Shown: positions 50,190 to 59,069 of the stretch, piece after piece
Layout of the letters: every line of letters starts with the position of its first letter
How positions within the stretch are numbered: position 1 is the first letter of the stretch
NCBI GenBank assembly: GCA_038327685.1
Contig: JBBQLH010000005.1
Span: 1-64,000, forward strand
Reading direction: 5' to 3'
DNA length: 64,000 nucleotides
Source of the DNA: DASQFQ01 sp038327685
GTDB taxonomy: Bacteria; Actinomycetota; Thermoleophilia; Solirubrobacterales; Solirubrobacteraceae
The notes under the pieces: model-generated
Databases searched by the model: none
Told to the model about the DNA's origin: nothing
What the model saw: the letters and a program-made list of their open reading frames with translations, nothing else
Program-made: the position numbers and the translations under genes

Positions 50190-51260
50190 ATGGACGAAGA
50201 GAAGCCCAACTACACCCGCTACCGCTCGCGCCCGAAGCTGTTCGGCAAGGGCTCCGACAGCCTGCGCGACCGGCTCGACGACCTGCGGGGCGGCCATCCC
50301 CGGCCCGACGACGGCGGCGGGCGCCGCAAGCTCGCCCAGCGCTTCACGTTCTGGCGCGTGCTCGGCTACATTGCGCTGGCCGCGGTCGGCTGGCTGCTGA
50401 TCTCGCTGCTGCTGTTCCTCATCTCGGCCCAGGTCCAGCGCCAGAAGGTCAACGACGCGGTCGGGACGACCCTCAAGGGCTCGGGCTTCCCGCTCACCTC
50501 GGCCAACACGATCCTCGTGCTCGGCTCCGACGCGCGCGTCAAGGGCACGAAGGAGCCGGGCGCCAACGTCGGCGGCCCGAGCCGCTCGGACACGATCCTG
50601 CTGATGCGCGTCGGCGGCGGGCACTCGGCACGGCTGTCGATCCCCCGCGACACGTTCGCGAACATCCCGGGCCACGGCACCGACAAGATCAACGCCGCCT
50701 ACGCGTACGGCGGGCCGGCGCTCGCGGTCAAGACGGTCGAGCAGTACCTCGGCATCGACGTCAACCACCTGATCGAGGTCAACTTCGAGAACTTCCCCGC
50801 CTTCATCGACTCGCTCGGCGGCGTCAACTACACGGGCGGCTGCGTGATCTCGCGCATCAACGGCGGCTCCCGCAACGGCGGCTACACGCTGCGCCTCCGG
50901 CCGGGCAAGAACCACCTCGACGGCAAGCAGGCGCTCGCGCTCGCCCGGACCCGCAAGAACGAGTGCAACAAGGCGGAGAACGACCTCTCTCGCGCGCGCC
51001 GGCAGCAGAAGATCCTCGCAGCCGTCAAGTCGCGGCTGTTGAGCCCCGCCACCTTCGTGCGCCTCCCGCTCGTCTCCTGGCAGGCCCCGAAGGCGGTCCG
51101 CTCGGACATGGCGGGCCCGGATCTGCTCGGCCTCTTCGGCGCGATCGCGACCGGCGGCTCACCCGCCACGCGCGTGCTCAAGGGCGCGCCCAGCGGCAAC
51201 GGCCTGCGCGTCCCCGACGCCGTCAAGCAGCGGGAGGTACAGCGGTTCCTGAAGGGCTAG
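50190..51260 (+). CDS. LytR-CpsA-Psr (LCP) family cell-wall ligase
   Basis: 356 residues from ATG 50190. Cytosolic basic N-terminus, one membrane helix (LGYIALAAVGWLLISLLLFL), then the extracytoplasmic LCP domain with NTILVLGSDARVKGT, GPSRSDTILLMRV, RLSIPRDTFANIPGHGTDKI and KQALALARTRKNECNKAEND. Such enzymes attach polymers from lipid carriers to peptidoglycan. Confidence 0.92.
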   Translation: MDEEKPNYTRYRSRPKLFGKGSDSLRDRLDDLRGGHPRPDDGGGRRKLAQRFTFWRVLGYIALAAVGWLLISLLLFLISAQVQRQKVNDAVGTTLKGSGFPLTSANTILVLGSDARVKGTKEPGANVGGPSRSDTILLMRVGGGHSARLSIPRDTFANIPGHGTDKINAAYAYGGPALAVKTVEQYLGIDVNHLIEVNFENFPAFIDSLGGVNYTGGCVISRINGGSRNGGYTLRLRPGKNHLDGKQALALARTRKNECNKAENDLSRARRQQKILAAVKSRLLSPATFVRLPLVSWQAPKAVRSDMAGPDLLGLFGAIATGGSPATRVLKGAPSGNGLRVPDAVKQREVQRFLKG

Positions 51261-51270
51261 GCTCCCGAGC

Positions 51271-51669
51271 ATGTCAGTCGTCGAGCGACTGAATGCCGCG
51301 TTCAACGCGCGCGACATCGAGGCATTCGTCGCGCTGTTCGCGCCCGACTACGACAGCGTCCAGCCGGCCCACCCCGACCGTGCCTTCAGCGGGCGCGAGC
51401 AGGCGCGCGAGAACTGGTCGGCGATCTTCGCGAGCGTGCCCGACTTCCGCTCCGAGCTCGTCCGCAGCTGCGCCGACGGGGACACGCTGTGGGGCGAGTG
51501 GCACTGGCAGGGCACGCAGGCCGGCGGCGAGCGGCTCGACATGGCGGGCGTGATCGTGATGGGGATCCGTGACGACCTGATCGCCTGGGCCCGCCTCTAC
51601 GTCGAGCCGGTCGAGCAGGCCGGCGCCGGCATCGACGCGGCGGTGCAGCGGATGACGGGCGATTCCTAG
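51271..51669 (+). CDS. SnoaL/NTF2-like protein
   Basis: 132 residues. VVERLNAAFNARDIEAFVAL, FAPDYDSVQPAHPDRAFSG, LWGEWHWQGTQAGGERLDMA and ARLYVEPVEQ follow the SnoaL-like cone fold. Ten bases after the LCP gene, overlapping the convergent EamA gene by 4 bases. Ligand unknown. Confidence 0.78.
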   Translation: MSVVERLNAAFNARDIEAFVALFAPDYDSVQPAHPDRAFSGREQARENWSAIFASVPDFRSELVRSCADGDTLWGEWHWQGTQAGGERLDMAGVIVMGIRDDLIAWARLYVEPVEQAGAGIDAAVQRMTGDS

Positions 51670-52607
51670 CCGGAGCGCTCGGCCGCCGCGGTGCGCCGCG
51701 GGACCGGCGGGCGGATCGCAGGCGTGTCGGGACGTGGCTTGCGCGACGCGAGCGCGACGCCGCCGAGGATCAGCGCCAGCCCGCCGATCGAGGCGGCGGT
51801 GATCGGCTCGTCGAGCAGCACCGCGCCGTAGAAGAGGGCGATCCCGGGAGCGAGGTAGGCCACGAGCGACGCCCGCCCGGCGCCCGTCTCGGCGATCAGG
51901 ATGTAGAAGATCACGAACGCCAGCGCGGTCCCGACCACGCCCAGCGCCGCGATCGCGAGCAGCGCGCGCAGCCCGGGGGCCTCGGAGGGCGCCGTGGCGA
52001 TCGCGCCGGGCAACGTGAGCACGGAGGCGACCGCGATCGAGATGAACGAGGTCGTCACCGACGTCAGGCCCTTGTAGCGCTTGACCACGAAGCTCGAGAG
52101 CGCGTAGCACGCCGCCGCGCCGATCATGGCGAGCGAGCCGAGGAACTGGCCGAGCGAGTGCACGGACTCGACCCCGACGAGCAGCGCGACCCCGGCGAGC
52201 CCCATGAACATGCCGCCGAGCGCGGAACTGCGGACCTTCTCGGACACGTCGACGAACGGGGCGAAGGCGGCCACGAACAGCGAGGCCGGCGCGATCAGCA
52301 CCGCGGTCAGGCCCGAGGGCACCTCGAGCTCGCCGAAGGTGATGAGGTTGAACGGCAGCGCGATCGCCAGCGCGCCGAGGAGGATCGCGCGCCACGGCCG
52401 CGCGCGCAGCTCGGCGCCTGCGGCGCGCGCCTCGGCCCCTCCGCCGCGGAGGCGCATCACGGCGTAGAGCACGACCGCGGCGAGCACGCAGCGCAGCCAC
52501 ACGATCAGCGCCGGCTCGAAGCCCTCGAGCGCGTACTTGATCAGGAGATAGGAGCCGCCCCACACGGCCGCGAGGGCGGCGAGCAATCCGGCGTGTCGAG
52601 GGGCCAT
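51666..52607 (-). CDS. EamA/DMT-family transporter
   Basis: 313 residues from ATG 52607, ten hydrophobic helices in two EamA repeats: LLAALAAVWGGSYLLIKYAL ... FNLITFGELEVPSGLTAVLI and IGAAACYALSSFVVKRYKGL ... GRASLVAYLAPGIALFYGAV. Typical drug/metabolite exporter. Substrate unknown. The basic Pro-rich tail faces the cytosol. Confidence 0.88.
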   Translation of the reverse strand: MAPRHAGLLAALAAVWGGSYLLIKYALEGFEPALIVWLRCVLAAVVLYAVMRLRGGGAEARAAGAELRARPWRAILLGALAIALPFNLITFGELEVPSGLTAVLIAPASLFVAAFAPFVDVSEKVRSSALGGMFMGLAGVALLVGVESVHSLGQFLGSLAMIGAAACYALSSFVVKRYKGLTSVTTSFISIAVASVLTLPGAIATAPSEAPGLRALLAIAALGVVGTALAFVIFYILIAETGAGRASLVAYLAPGIALFYGAVLLDEPITAASIGGLALILGGVALASRKPRPDTPAIRPPVPRRTAAAERSG

Positions 52608-52675
52608 CGAGGCAGTGTCGCAGCGCCCCGCCCCAAGCACCAATGACGGTTCCCGACCCCAGCTATCAGCGGCGC

Positions 52676-52993
52676 TTATGAGTCAGACGAGGACTTCGAC
52701 GGCGACGAGGCGGGCTTGGAGTCCGAGGACTTGGTCTCCGACTTCTTCTCCGCCTGCTTGGCGTCGTGCTTGTTGGCGCCATCGGACGCCGACTTGTCCA
52801 TCTCGCGCTTGCGCTTGGCGGTGCCGTAATCGGTGTTGTAGAAGCCCGAGCCCTTGAAGTGGACCGCGATCGGGTGGAAGACCCGCGTGATCGACGCCCC
52901 GCAGGTCTCGCACTCCGTGACCGGATCGTCCGAGATCTTCTGCATCACCTCGAAGAGATGCCCGTTCTCGCACCGGTACTCGTAGATCGGCAT
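52676..52993 (-). CDS. FmdB-family zinc ribbon protein
   Basis: 105 residues: MPIYEYRCENGHLFEVMQKI, with Cys8 and CETC (28-31) as visible zinc ligands, SGFYNTDYGTAKRK and a low-complexity Ser/Lys/Asp tail. The domain occurs across actinobacteria as a small regulatory-type protein next to housekeeping genes. Role not established. Divergent from the PRC-barrel gene by 47 bases. Confidence 0.88.
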   Translation of the reverse strand: MPIYEYRCENGHLFEVMQKISDDPVTECETCGASITRVFHPIAVHFKGSGFYNTDYGTAKRKREMDKSASDGANKHDAKQAEKKSETKSSDSKPASSPSKSSSDS

Positions 52994-53040
52994 GCCGGGA
53001 TTGAGTATATGAGCGGCCCGATCCCGGGTAGGGGCGAACC

Positions 53041-53373
53041 ATGACCGACCTCTGGAGCTTCCGCGACGACGTCGGGGCCGATCGCGCCGACCTGACCGGC
53101 ATGACCGTCGAGGGCGTCGACGGCAGCGTCGGGAAGGTCAAGGACGTCATCGCCGACATCGACGGCGCCTATCTGCTCGTCGACACCGGGCTGCCGCTGG
53201 TCGGCAGCACCGTGCTCGTCCCGGCCGGGCTCGTGACGGCGATCGACGTCGACAACGAGTCGCTGAAGGTCGATCGAACCAAGGACGAGATCAAGGGCGC
53301 GCCGGACTTCGAGGCCGGCACGGGCAAGGACCCGGCCTACCGCGACGCCATCGCGCGGCACTACAGCGCCTAG
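53041..53373 (+). CDS. PRC-barrel domain protein
   Basis: 110 residues. DLTGMTVEGVDGSVGKVKDV, DIDGAYLLVDTGLPLVGSTV and VPAGLVTAIDVDNESLKVDR form the PRC beta barrel, followed by a short helical tail (YRDAIARHY). Such single-domain proteins are common in this group, with an RNA- or protein-binding role assumed. Directly upstream of glyS, one base from its first possible start. Confidence 0.82.
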   Translation: MTDLWSFRDDVGADRADLTGMTVEGVDGSVGKVKDVIADIDGAYLLVDTGLPLVGSTVLVPAGLVTAIDVDNESLKVDRTKDEIKGAPDFEAGTGKDPAYRDAIARHYSA

Positions 53374-53374
53374 A

Positions 53375-54754
53375 GTGACGGGCCTCGTGCCCGTCGACGT
53401 CGTCACCATGGACAAGATCGTGGCGCTGTGCAAGCGCCGCGGCTTCATCTTCGCCGCCTCGGAAATCTACGGCGGGATCGCCAACACGTACGACTACGGG
53501 CACTACGGCGTGCTGCTCAAGAACAACGTCGTCGGCGCGTGGTGGAAGGCGATGATCCAGGAGCGCGACGACATCGTCGCGCTCGACTCGGCGATCATCC
53601 AGCACCCGCGCACGTGGGAGGCCTCGGGCCACCTCGCCGGCTTCACCGATCCGCTGATCGACTGCCGCACCTGCAAGCAGCGCTTCCGCGCGGACCATCT
53701 CGCCGAGGCGCCGTGCGGCCGCAAGCCGTCCAAGCTGGCCGGAGAGACGCCGGAGTGCGATCTCACCGAGGCGCGCGAGTTCAACCTCATGTTCGAGACC
53801 TCGATCGGCCCGGTGAAGGACGCGGGCTCGATCGTCTACCTGCGCCCGGAGACCGCCCAGGGCATCTTCCTCAACTTCAAGAACGTGCTGCAGTTCGCGC
53901 GCCGCAAGCCCCCGTTCGGGATCGCGCAGGTCGGCAAGTCCTTCCGCAACGAGATCACTCCCGGCAACTTCATCTTCCGCACGCTCGAGTTCGAGCAGAT
54001 GGAGATGGAGTTCTTCGTGCCCCCCGACGAGGCGGCGCAGTGGCACGAGCACTGGCTGAAGGCGCGCATGGACTGGTACACCGACCTCGGCATCCGCCCC
54101 GATCACCTGATGCTGCGCCCGCACGACGAGGACGAGCTCTCCCACTACTCCTCGGCCACCAGCGACGTCGAGTACCTCTATCCGATCGGCTGGTCCGAGC
54201 TCGAGGGGATCGCCAACCGCGGCGACTTCGACCTCACCCAGCACGCGCGCGTCTCGGGCCAGAAGCTCGAGTACTTCGACGGGCAGACGGGCGAGCGCTA
54301 CGTGCCGCACGTGATCGAGCCCGCCGCCGGCGTCGGGCGCTCCGTGCTCGCCTTCCTGTGCGACGCCTACGACGAGGACGAGCTCGGCGGCGAGCCGCGC
54401 ACGGTGCTCAAGCTGCACCCCGCGCTCGCGCCCGTGAAGGTCGCCGTGCTGCCGCTCGTGCGCAGGGACGGCCAGCCCGAGGTCGCGCGCGAGATCCACG
54501 CGACGCTCAAGCGCGCCGGCCTGCAGAGCGAGTACGACGAGGGCGGCTCGATCGGCAAGCGCTACCGGCGCCAGGACGAGATCGGCACGCCCTACGGCGT
54601 CACCGTCGACCACCAGACGCTCGCGGATCGGACCGTCACCGTGCGCGATCGCGACACGCTCGCCCAGGAGCGGATCGCGATCGACGCGCTGCCCGACGAG
54701 CTCGAGCGCCGGCTGCGGGCCGACTGGCGCTCGCCCAAGCTCGAGACCGGGTAG
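53375..54754 (+). CDS. glyS: Glycine-tRNA ligase (single-chain alpha2 type)
   Basis: 459 residues from GTG 53375; GTG 53387 or ATG 53408 (MDKIVALCKRRGF) are other starts. Class II synthetase: KRRGFIFAASEIYGGIANTY, zinc cysteines CRTCKQ, motif 2 FRNEITPGNFIFRTLEFEQM, motif 3 GVGRSVLAFL and an anticodon domain (VKVAVLPLVRRDGQPEVARE). Charges tRNA-Gly. Adjacent to the PRC-barrel and GCS2 genes. Confidence 0.95.
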   Translation: MTGLVPVDVVTMDKIVALCKRRGFIFAASEIYGGIANTYDYGHYGVLLKNNVVGAWWKAMIQERDDIVALDSAIIQHPRTWEASGHLAGFTDPLIDCRTCKQRFRADHLAEAPCGRKPSKLAGETPECDLTEAREFNLMFETSIGPVKDAGSIVYLRPETAQGIFLNFKNVLQFARRKPPFGIAQVGKSFRNEITPGNFIFRTLEFEQMEMEFFVPPDEAAQWHEHWLKARMDWYTDLGIRPDHLMLRPHDEDELSHYSSATSDVEYLYPIGWSELEGIANRGDFDLTQHARVSGQKLEYFDGQTGERYVPHVIEPAAGVGRSVLAFLCDAYDEDELGGEPRTVLKLHPALAPVKVAVLPLVRRDGQPEVAREIHATLKRAGLQSEYDEGGSIGKRYRRQDEIGTPYGVTVDHQTLADRTVTVRDRDTLAQERIAIDALPDELERRLRADWRSPKLETG

Positions 54755-54770
54755 ACCTCCGGAGCGAGCC

Positions 54771-56246
54771 ATGGGTGAAGACGTCACCGCCACGGTCTTC
54801 AGCCGCGAGGACCGCCAGCGCTACCGCGAGAAGGTGCGCGCGTGCCTCGACGTCTTCGCGCGCATGCTCGCGGAGTCGCGCTTCGATCCCGAGCGGCGCT
54901 CGATGGGGCTCGAGATCGAGCTCAACCTGACCGACGAGGCGGGCGACCCGGCGCTGCTCAACGCCGACGTGCTCGAGGCGATCGCCGACCCCGACTTCAC
55001 GACCGAGCTCGCGCAGTTCAACGTCGAGATCAACATCCCGCCGCGGCTGCTCGCCGGGCCGGTGTTCTCGGAGCTCGAGCAGCAGGTCCGCGACAGCCTC
55101 AACGCGGCCGAGGACAAGGCCCGCGGCGTGGGCGGCCACATGATGCTCGTGGGCATCCTGCCGACGATCTCCGAGGACCATCTCAACGCCGACAGCTTCA
55201 GCGCGAACCCGCGCTACAAGCTGCTCAACGAGCAGATCTTCGCCGCTCGCGGAGAGGATCTGCGGATCTCGATCAGCGGGCCCGAGCGGCTGTCGACGTT
55301 CGCCGACACGATCGCCCCGGAGGCGGCCTGCACGAGCGTGCAACTGCACCAGCAGGTCGAGCCCGACCGCTTCCACACGCTCTGGAACGCCGCGCAGGCG
55401 ATCGCCGGGGTGCAACTCGCGATCGGCGCCAACTCGCCGTTCTTCTTCGGCCGCGAGCTGTGGCGGGAGACGCGGATCGCGCTCTTCGAGCAGGCCACCG
55501 ACACGCGGCCGGAGGAGCTCAAGGCGCAGGGCGTGCGCCCGCGCGTGTGGTTCGGCGAGCGCTGGATCACCTCGATCTTCGACCTCTTCGAGGAGAACGT
55601 CACCTACTTCCCGGCGCTGCTGCCGGTGTGCGAGCCGGAGGACCCGGTGGAGGTGCTCGATCGCGGCGGCGTCCCCAAACTCGGCGAGCTGCGCCTGCAC
55701 AACGGGACCGTCTACCGCTGGAACCGGCCCGTCTACGACGTCGTGCGCGGCAGGCCCCACCTGCGCGTCGAGAACCGCGTCCTGCCCGCCGGTCCGACCG
55801 TCGTCGACACGCTCGCCAACGCCGCCTTCTACTACGGGCTCGTCCGCATGCTGATCGAGGAGGAGCGCCCGATCTGGTCCCGGATGTCGTTCTCGGCGGC
55901 CGAGGAGAACTTCCACGCCGGCGCCCGCGACGGAATCGACGCGCGCGTGTTCTGGCCCGGGCTCGGCGAGGTGCCGGCCTCGGAGCTCGTGCTGCGGCGC
56001 CTGCTGCCGCTCGCCCACGAGGGCCTCGAGCGCTGGGAGGTCGACGCGGCGGACCGCGAGCGCCTGCTGGGGATCATCGAGCAGCGCTGCCTCACCCAGC
56101 GCAACGGCGCGACCTGGCAGTCCGAGACGTTCCACCGGCTCTACGACGAAGGAAGCATGGACCGCGAGCAGGCGCTGCGCGAGATGACCGTGCGCTATCG
56201 CGACCTCATGCACGCCAACGAGCCGGTCCACCGCTGGCCCGTCTAG
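54771..56246 (+). CDS. GCS2-family glutamate-cysteine ligase-like protein (long form)
   Basis: 491 residues. LGLEIELN-type core appears as SMGLEIELNLTDEAGDPALL, with FNVEINIPPRLLAGPVFSEL, HMMLVGILPTISEDHLNADS, ACTSVQLHQQVEPDRFHTLW and LRVENRVLPAGPTVVDTLAN. Probably a gamma-glutamyl ligase with ATP, related to actinobacterial glutamate-cysteine ligases for mycothiol-era thiols, but the acceptor is unproven. A shorter relative is at 4958-6073. 16 bases after glyS. Confidence 0.82.
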   Translation: MGEDVTATVFSREDRQRYREKVRACLDVFARMLAESRFDPERRSMGLEIELNLTDEAGDPALLNADVLEAIADPDFTTELAQFNVEINIPPRLLAGPVFSELEQQVRDSLNAAEDKARGVGGHMMLVGILPTISEDHLNADSFSANPRYKLLNEQIFAARGEDLRISISGPERLSTFADTIAPEAACTSVQLHQQVEPDRFHTLWNAAQAIAGVQLAIGANSPFFFGRELWRETRIALFEQATDTRPEELKAQGVRPRVWFGERWITSIFDLFEENVTYFPALLPVCEPEDPVEVLDRGGVPKLGELRLHNGTVYRWNRPVYDVVRGRPHLRVENRVLPAGPTVVDTLANAAFYYGLVRMLIEEERPIWSRMSFSAAEENFHAGARDGIDARVFWPGLGEVPASELVLRRLLPLAHEGLERWEVDAADRERLLGIIEQRCLTQRNGATWQSETFHRLYDEGSMDREQALREMTVRYRDLMHANEPVHRWPV

Positions 56247-57272
56247 CTACTCGTAGAACGTCAGGAACGCCAGCATCAGGTAGATGCCGATCAGCGCCGC
56301 GCCCTCCGGCACCGTCGCCTCGCCGTCGCCCGAGACCTGCCAGACCGCGATCGCGGTGATCAGCAGCGCGCCGATGTAGACCGGCGCGAGGACGAACGTC
56401 AGGTGCGCGGTGAAGAGCAGCGAGATCAGCACGAGGACGGGGAAGAGGAACGCCGCGATCTGCGCGACCGAGTTCTTCACGATCGAGATGGCGTCGTCCA
56501 TCTTGCCCTTCCTCGCCAGTGTGATCCCGGCCACGTTCTCGACCGCGTTGCCGGCGATCGCCACGATGACCAGGCCCGCGAACGCCTTGGAGAGATGGAG
56601 CGCGTCGATCGCCGGGTTCAGCGAGGCGATGAACCAGTCCGAGACGAACGCGGCGCCCGCGCCGGCGAGGCCGAGGATGACGAGCGCGCCCCTGAGGGAC
56701 AGGTCGAGCGCGTGCTCTGACTCGCCCGTGTCGGGCCGCTCGATGTCTTCGCGCAGGTAGGACCACAGCCAGGTGACGTAGACGCCCAGCAGCACGACGG
56801 CGCCCGCCGCCGAGATCGCGACCTTGTGGCTCGAGGCCCGATCCGCAGTCGTCACCGACAGCCCCAGCAGCACGATGATGAAGACGGCCAGCAGCATGAG
56901 CGTGGCCGTGTCGTTGGGCAGCCGCGTGTGGAAGCGCATGATGCCGCCCTCGCTCACGCGCGCGCCCACGATGATCACGACGCCGAGGACGAGCAGGGCG
57001 TTGGCGAACAGGCTGCCGATGATCGAGGTCTGGGCGACCACGACCTCGCCCGCGCGGAGGGCGAAGACGACCACGAAGAGCTCGGGGAGGTTGCCGAGCG
57101 TGGACTGCAGGACGCCCGTCATGCCCGGCCCGAGGTGCGCGCCGAGCCCCTCGGTGCCGAGCGCCACCAGCCACGCCAGGCCCCCGAGCGCGATCGTCAC
57201 GACGGGGAAGACGATCAGGCCGTCGACGCCGGCGTAGTGCATCGCGCCGCCGGCCGCCGTGGCGAGGGCCAC
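56247..57272 (-). CDS. Calcium/proton antiporter (CaCA family, ChaA/Cax-type)
   Basis: 341 residues from GTG 57272, with about eleven membrane helices. The two alpha repeats are QSTLGNLPELFVVVFALRAG and IAGNAVENVAGITLARKGK, holding the acidic ion-binding Glu residues. An acidic cytosolic loop separates them. Exports Ca2+ against H+. The first helix seems cut at this start: coding-like residues RQRIALAVV continue upstream to a CTG at 57326 preceded by GGTGA, which may be the true start. Confidence 0.9.
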   Translation of the reverse strand: MALATAAGGAMHYAGVDGLIVFPVVTIALGGLAWLVALGTEGLGAHLGPGMTGVLQSTLGNLPELFVVVFALRAGEVVVAQTSIIGSLFANALLVLGVVIIVGARVSEGGIMRFHTRLPNDTATLMLLAVFIIVLLGLSVTTADRASSHKVAISAAGAVVLLGVYVTWLWSYLREDIERPDTGESEHALDLSLRGALVILGLAGAGAAFVSDWFIASLNPAIDALHLSKAFAGLVIVAIAGNAVENVAGITLARKGKMDDAISIVKNSVAQIAAFLFPVLVLISLLFTAHLTFVLAPVYIGALLITAIAVWQVSGDGEATVPEGAALIGIYLMLAFLTFYE

Positions 57273-57332
57273 GACGGCGAGGGCGATGCGCTGGCGCGGG
57301 CTGAAGGCGGCGAGCAGGCCGCGCAGGCTACG

Positions 57333-57710
57333 TCACCAGCGGGTGTACGCGATGCGCCGCCGGCGGCGGCGTGTCGCCATCCACAGGATCAGGCCGAGGA
57401 CGAGCAGGAGCCCGAACGGACTGCCGCCGCCGGCGCCGAGGCCGAACAGCAGGTGGGCGAGGTAGGCGATGCCCAGCGCCTGCAGCACGCCGCGGAACAG
57501 CCTGCGGCCGAAGTGCGGCCGGGTGCGGTAGGGGCTCCGGCGGTAGCGCCGGGACGGCGCGATGCCCGGGCGGCTGCGGAACGTGCCGCGGCCGAAGCCG
57601 CGGCCGCCGCCGAAGCGGGCCTGGTTTGCCTTCACCGCGCCGATGGGCACGCCGGCCGGGGCTGCCGCCGCCGCCGGGGCGGCGCCGAGGGCGAGGAGGA
57701 TCGCGGTCAG
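57333..57710 (-). CDS. Arg/Gly-rich membrane protein (signal peptide frameshifted or CTG start)
   Basis: 105 residues downstream of GTG 57650, preceded in frame by a signal-like stretch (LTAILLALGAAPAAAAAPAG) that begins at CTG 57710. ATG 57724 lies just upstream but reads MRILP and a TGA; one extra C would give MRILPLTAILLALG, a perfect signal peptide. Then come an Arg/Gly/Pro-rich segment and a membrane helix (GSPFGLLLVLGLILWM). Unrecognised. Directly upstream of the antiporter gene. Confidence 0.5.
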   Translation of the reverse strand: MTAILLALGAAPAAAAAPAGVPIGAVKANQARFGGGRGFGRGTFRSRPGIAPSRRYRRSPYRTRPHFGRRLFRGVLQALGIAYLAHLLFGLGAGGGSPFGLLLVLGLILWMATRRRRRRIAYTRW

Positions 57711-57731
57711 GGGAGGATTCGCATGCCTTCA

Positions 57732-57748
57732 ACTTACCCAAAGTAAGT
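57732..57748. promoter_or_regulatory. Possible operator in a divergent intergenic region
   Basis: ACTTAC-ccaaa-GTAAGT, a perfect 6-bp inverted repeat in a short AT-rich stretch between the minus-strand gene (start 57724 or 57710) and the R2-type gene at 57807. The size and symmetry fit a dimeric repressor such as a TetR protein. No regulator is assigned. Confidence 0.35.
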
Positions 57749-57806
57749 CTACTTCCAAGCCCCGTGTCCGAGGTCCGACGCGCGCTCCGTTCGCTACGGT
57801 CCCGGC

Positions 57807-59069
57807 ATGCCCGCCGCCGCCGATCAGATCTCCTACCAGGACCTCTACACGCGCTGGGAGAAGGGCAACTGGCGCGCGATGGAGTACGACTTCGCGCAGG
57901 ACCGCGAGGACTGGCACGGCAGGTTCTCCGACATCCAGCGCCGGGCCGCGCTGTGGAACTACGCGCTGTTCTTCCACGGCGAGGACTCCGTCACCGACAA
58001 CCTCTCGCCGTTCATCGACGCCGCACCGCGCGAGGAGCAGAAGTACTTCCTCGCCACCCAGCAGGCCGACGAGGCGCGCCACGCCGTCTTCTTCAAGCGC
58101 TTCATGCACGAGGTGGCGGGCTACGGCGACGGGACGATCTCCACGGCCCTCGACGCGACCCGCGGCGAGCTGACCTACGGGTTCGTCAAGACCTTCGAGC
58201 ACCTCGACCTCGTGACCGCCGAGCTGCGCCGCGACCGCTCGCGCACCAAGCTCGCCCAGGCCGTCGCGATGTACCACGTGATCGTCGAGGCGACGCTGGC
58301 CCAGCCGGGCCAGCACTTCATCGAGGCCTACCTGACCGAGCAGGACGTGCTGCCGGCCTTCCGCGCCGGGATGCGCAACGTCTCGCTCGACGAGCAGCGC
58401 CACATCGGCTTCGGGGTCAAGCTGCTGCGCGACCTCGCCTCCGAGGACCCGGAGGTGCCGGAGGCCGTCGCCGACCTGCTGCGCGACGTCCTCCCCCACA
58501 CCGTCGGCGTGTTCGCCCCGCCCGGCTGGGACCGCCGCTACTCGGAGTGCTTCGGCTTCACGCTCGAGGAGATCTACGAGGAGGGCGCGCGCTCCTTCGA
58601 GGCCAAGCTGCGCGCCGCCGGCCTGCCGGTGGAGGACCTCCCCGGGCCGCTGCTCTACCCGATCGACCTGCCGCCGCGCGAGCGCGCGCTGCGCGGGATG
58701 GCGCTGTTGCAGGCCGGGATCCTGGGCGAGAAGAACGGGCCGCCCGCACGCGATCCCGACACGATGGCGCTGCTGTTCGACACCGTCCGCCGCGGCGTCG
58801 ACTTCCGCACCGCGCCGGCCGGGCCGCTGACCGTGCAGTGGGACTTCCCCGACGCGGACCCGTGGCACCTGCGCCTCGACAACGGCTCGACGGCCGTGAC
58901 CGCCGGGCGCGCGGCGACGCCCGACATCACGTTCAAGGCGCGCTACGAGGACTTCGTGGACGTCGTCGGCGGCCGGCTCGACCCGAAGCTCGCGATGGCG
59001 ACAGGTCGGCTGCGCCCGCGCGGCTCGCTGCGCACGCTGTGGTCAGCGCGCGGGCTGTTCGTGGCCTAG
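57807..59069 (+). CDS. R2-like diiron protein with C-terminal SCP2-like domain
   Basis: 420 residues. Residues 1-280 are a ferritin-like R2-type domain with ligand set E59, E89-x-x-H92 (DEARH), E161 and E196-x-x-H199 (DEQRH). Residues about 310-420 resemble an SCP2 sterol-carrier domain (LTVQWDFPDADPWHLRLDNG, ITFKARYEDFVDVVGGRLDP, KGxLR-like TGRLRPRGSLRTLWS). A lipid-binding tail on a diiron oxidase suggests a hydrophobic substrate. Paralogue of 606-1544. Ends inside the convergent MarR gene by 27 bases. Confidence 0.78.
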   Translation: MPAAADQISYQDLYTRWEKGNWRAMEYDFAQDREDWHGRFSDIQRRAALWNYALFFHGEDSVTDNLSPFIDAAPREEQKYFLATQQADEARHAVFFKRFMHEVAGYGDGTISTALDATRGELTYGFVKTFEHLDLVTAELRRDRSRTKLAQAVAMYHVIVEATLAQPGQHFIEAYLTEQDVLPAFRAGMRNVSLDEQRHIGFGVKLLRDLASEDPEVPEAVADLLRDVLPHTVGVFAPPGWDRRYSECFGFTLEEIYEEGARSFEAKLRAAGLPVEDLPGPLLYPIDLPPRERALRGMALLQAGILGEKNGPPARDPDTMALLFDTVRRGVDFRTAPAGPLTVQWDFPDADPWHLRLDNGSTAVTAGRAATPDITFKARYEDFVDVVGGRLDPKLAMATGRLRPRGSLRTLWSARGLFVA

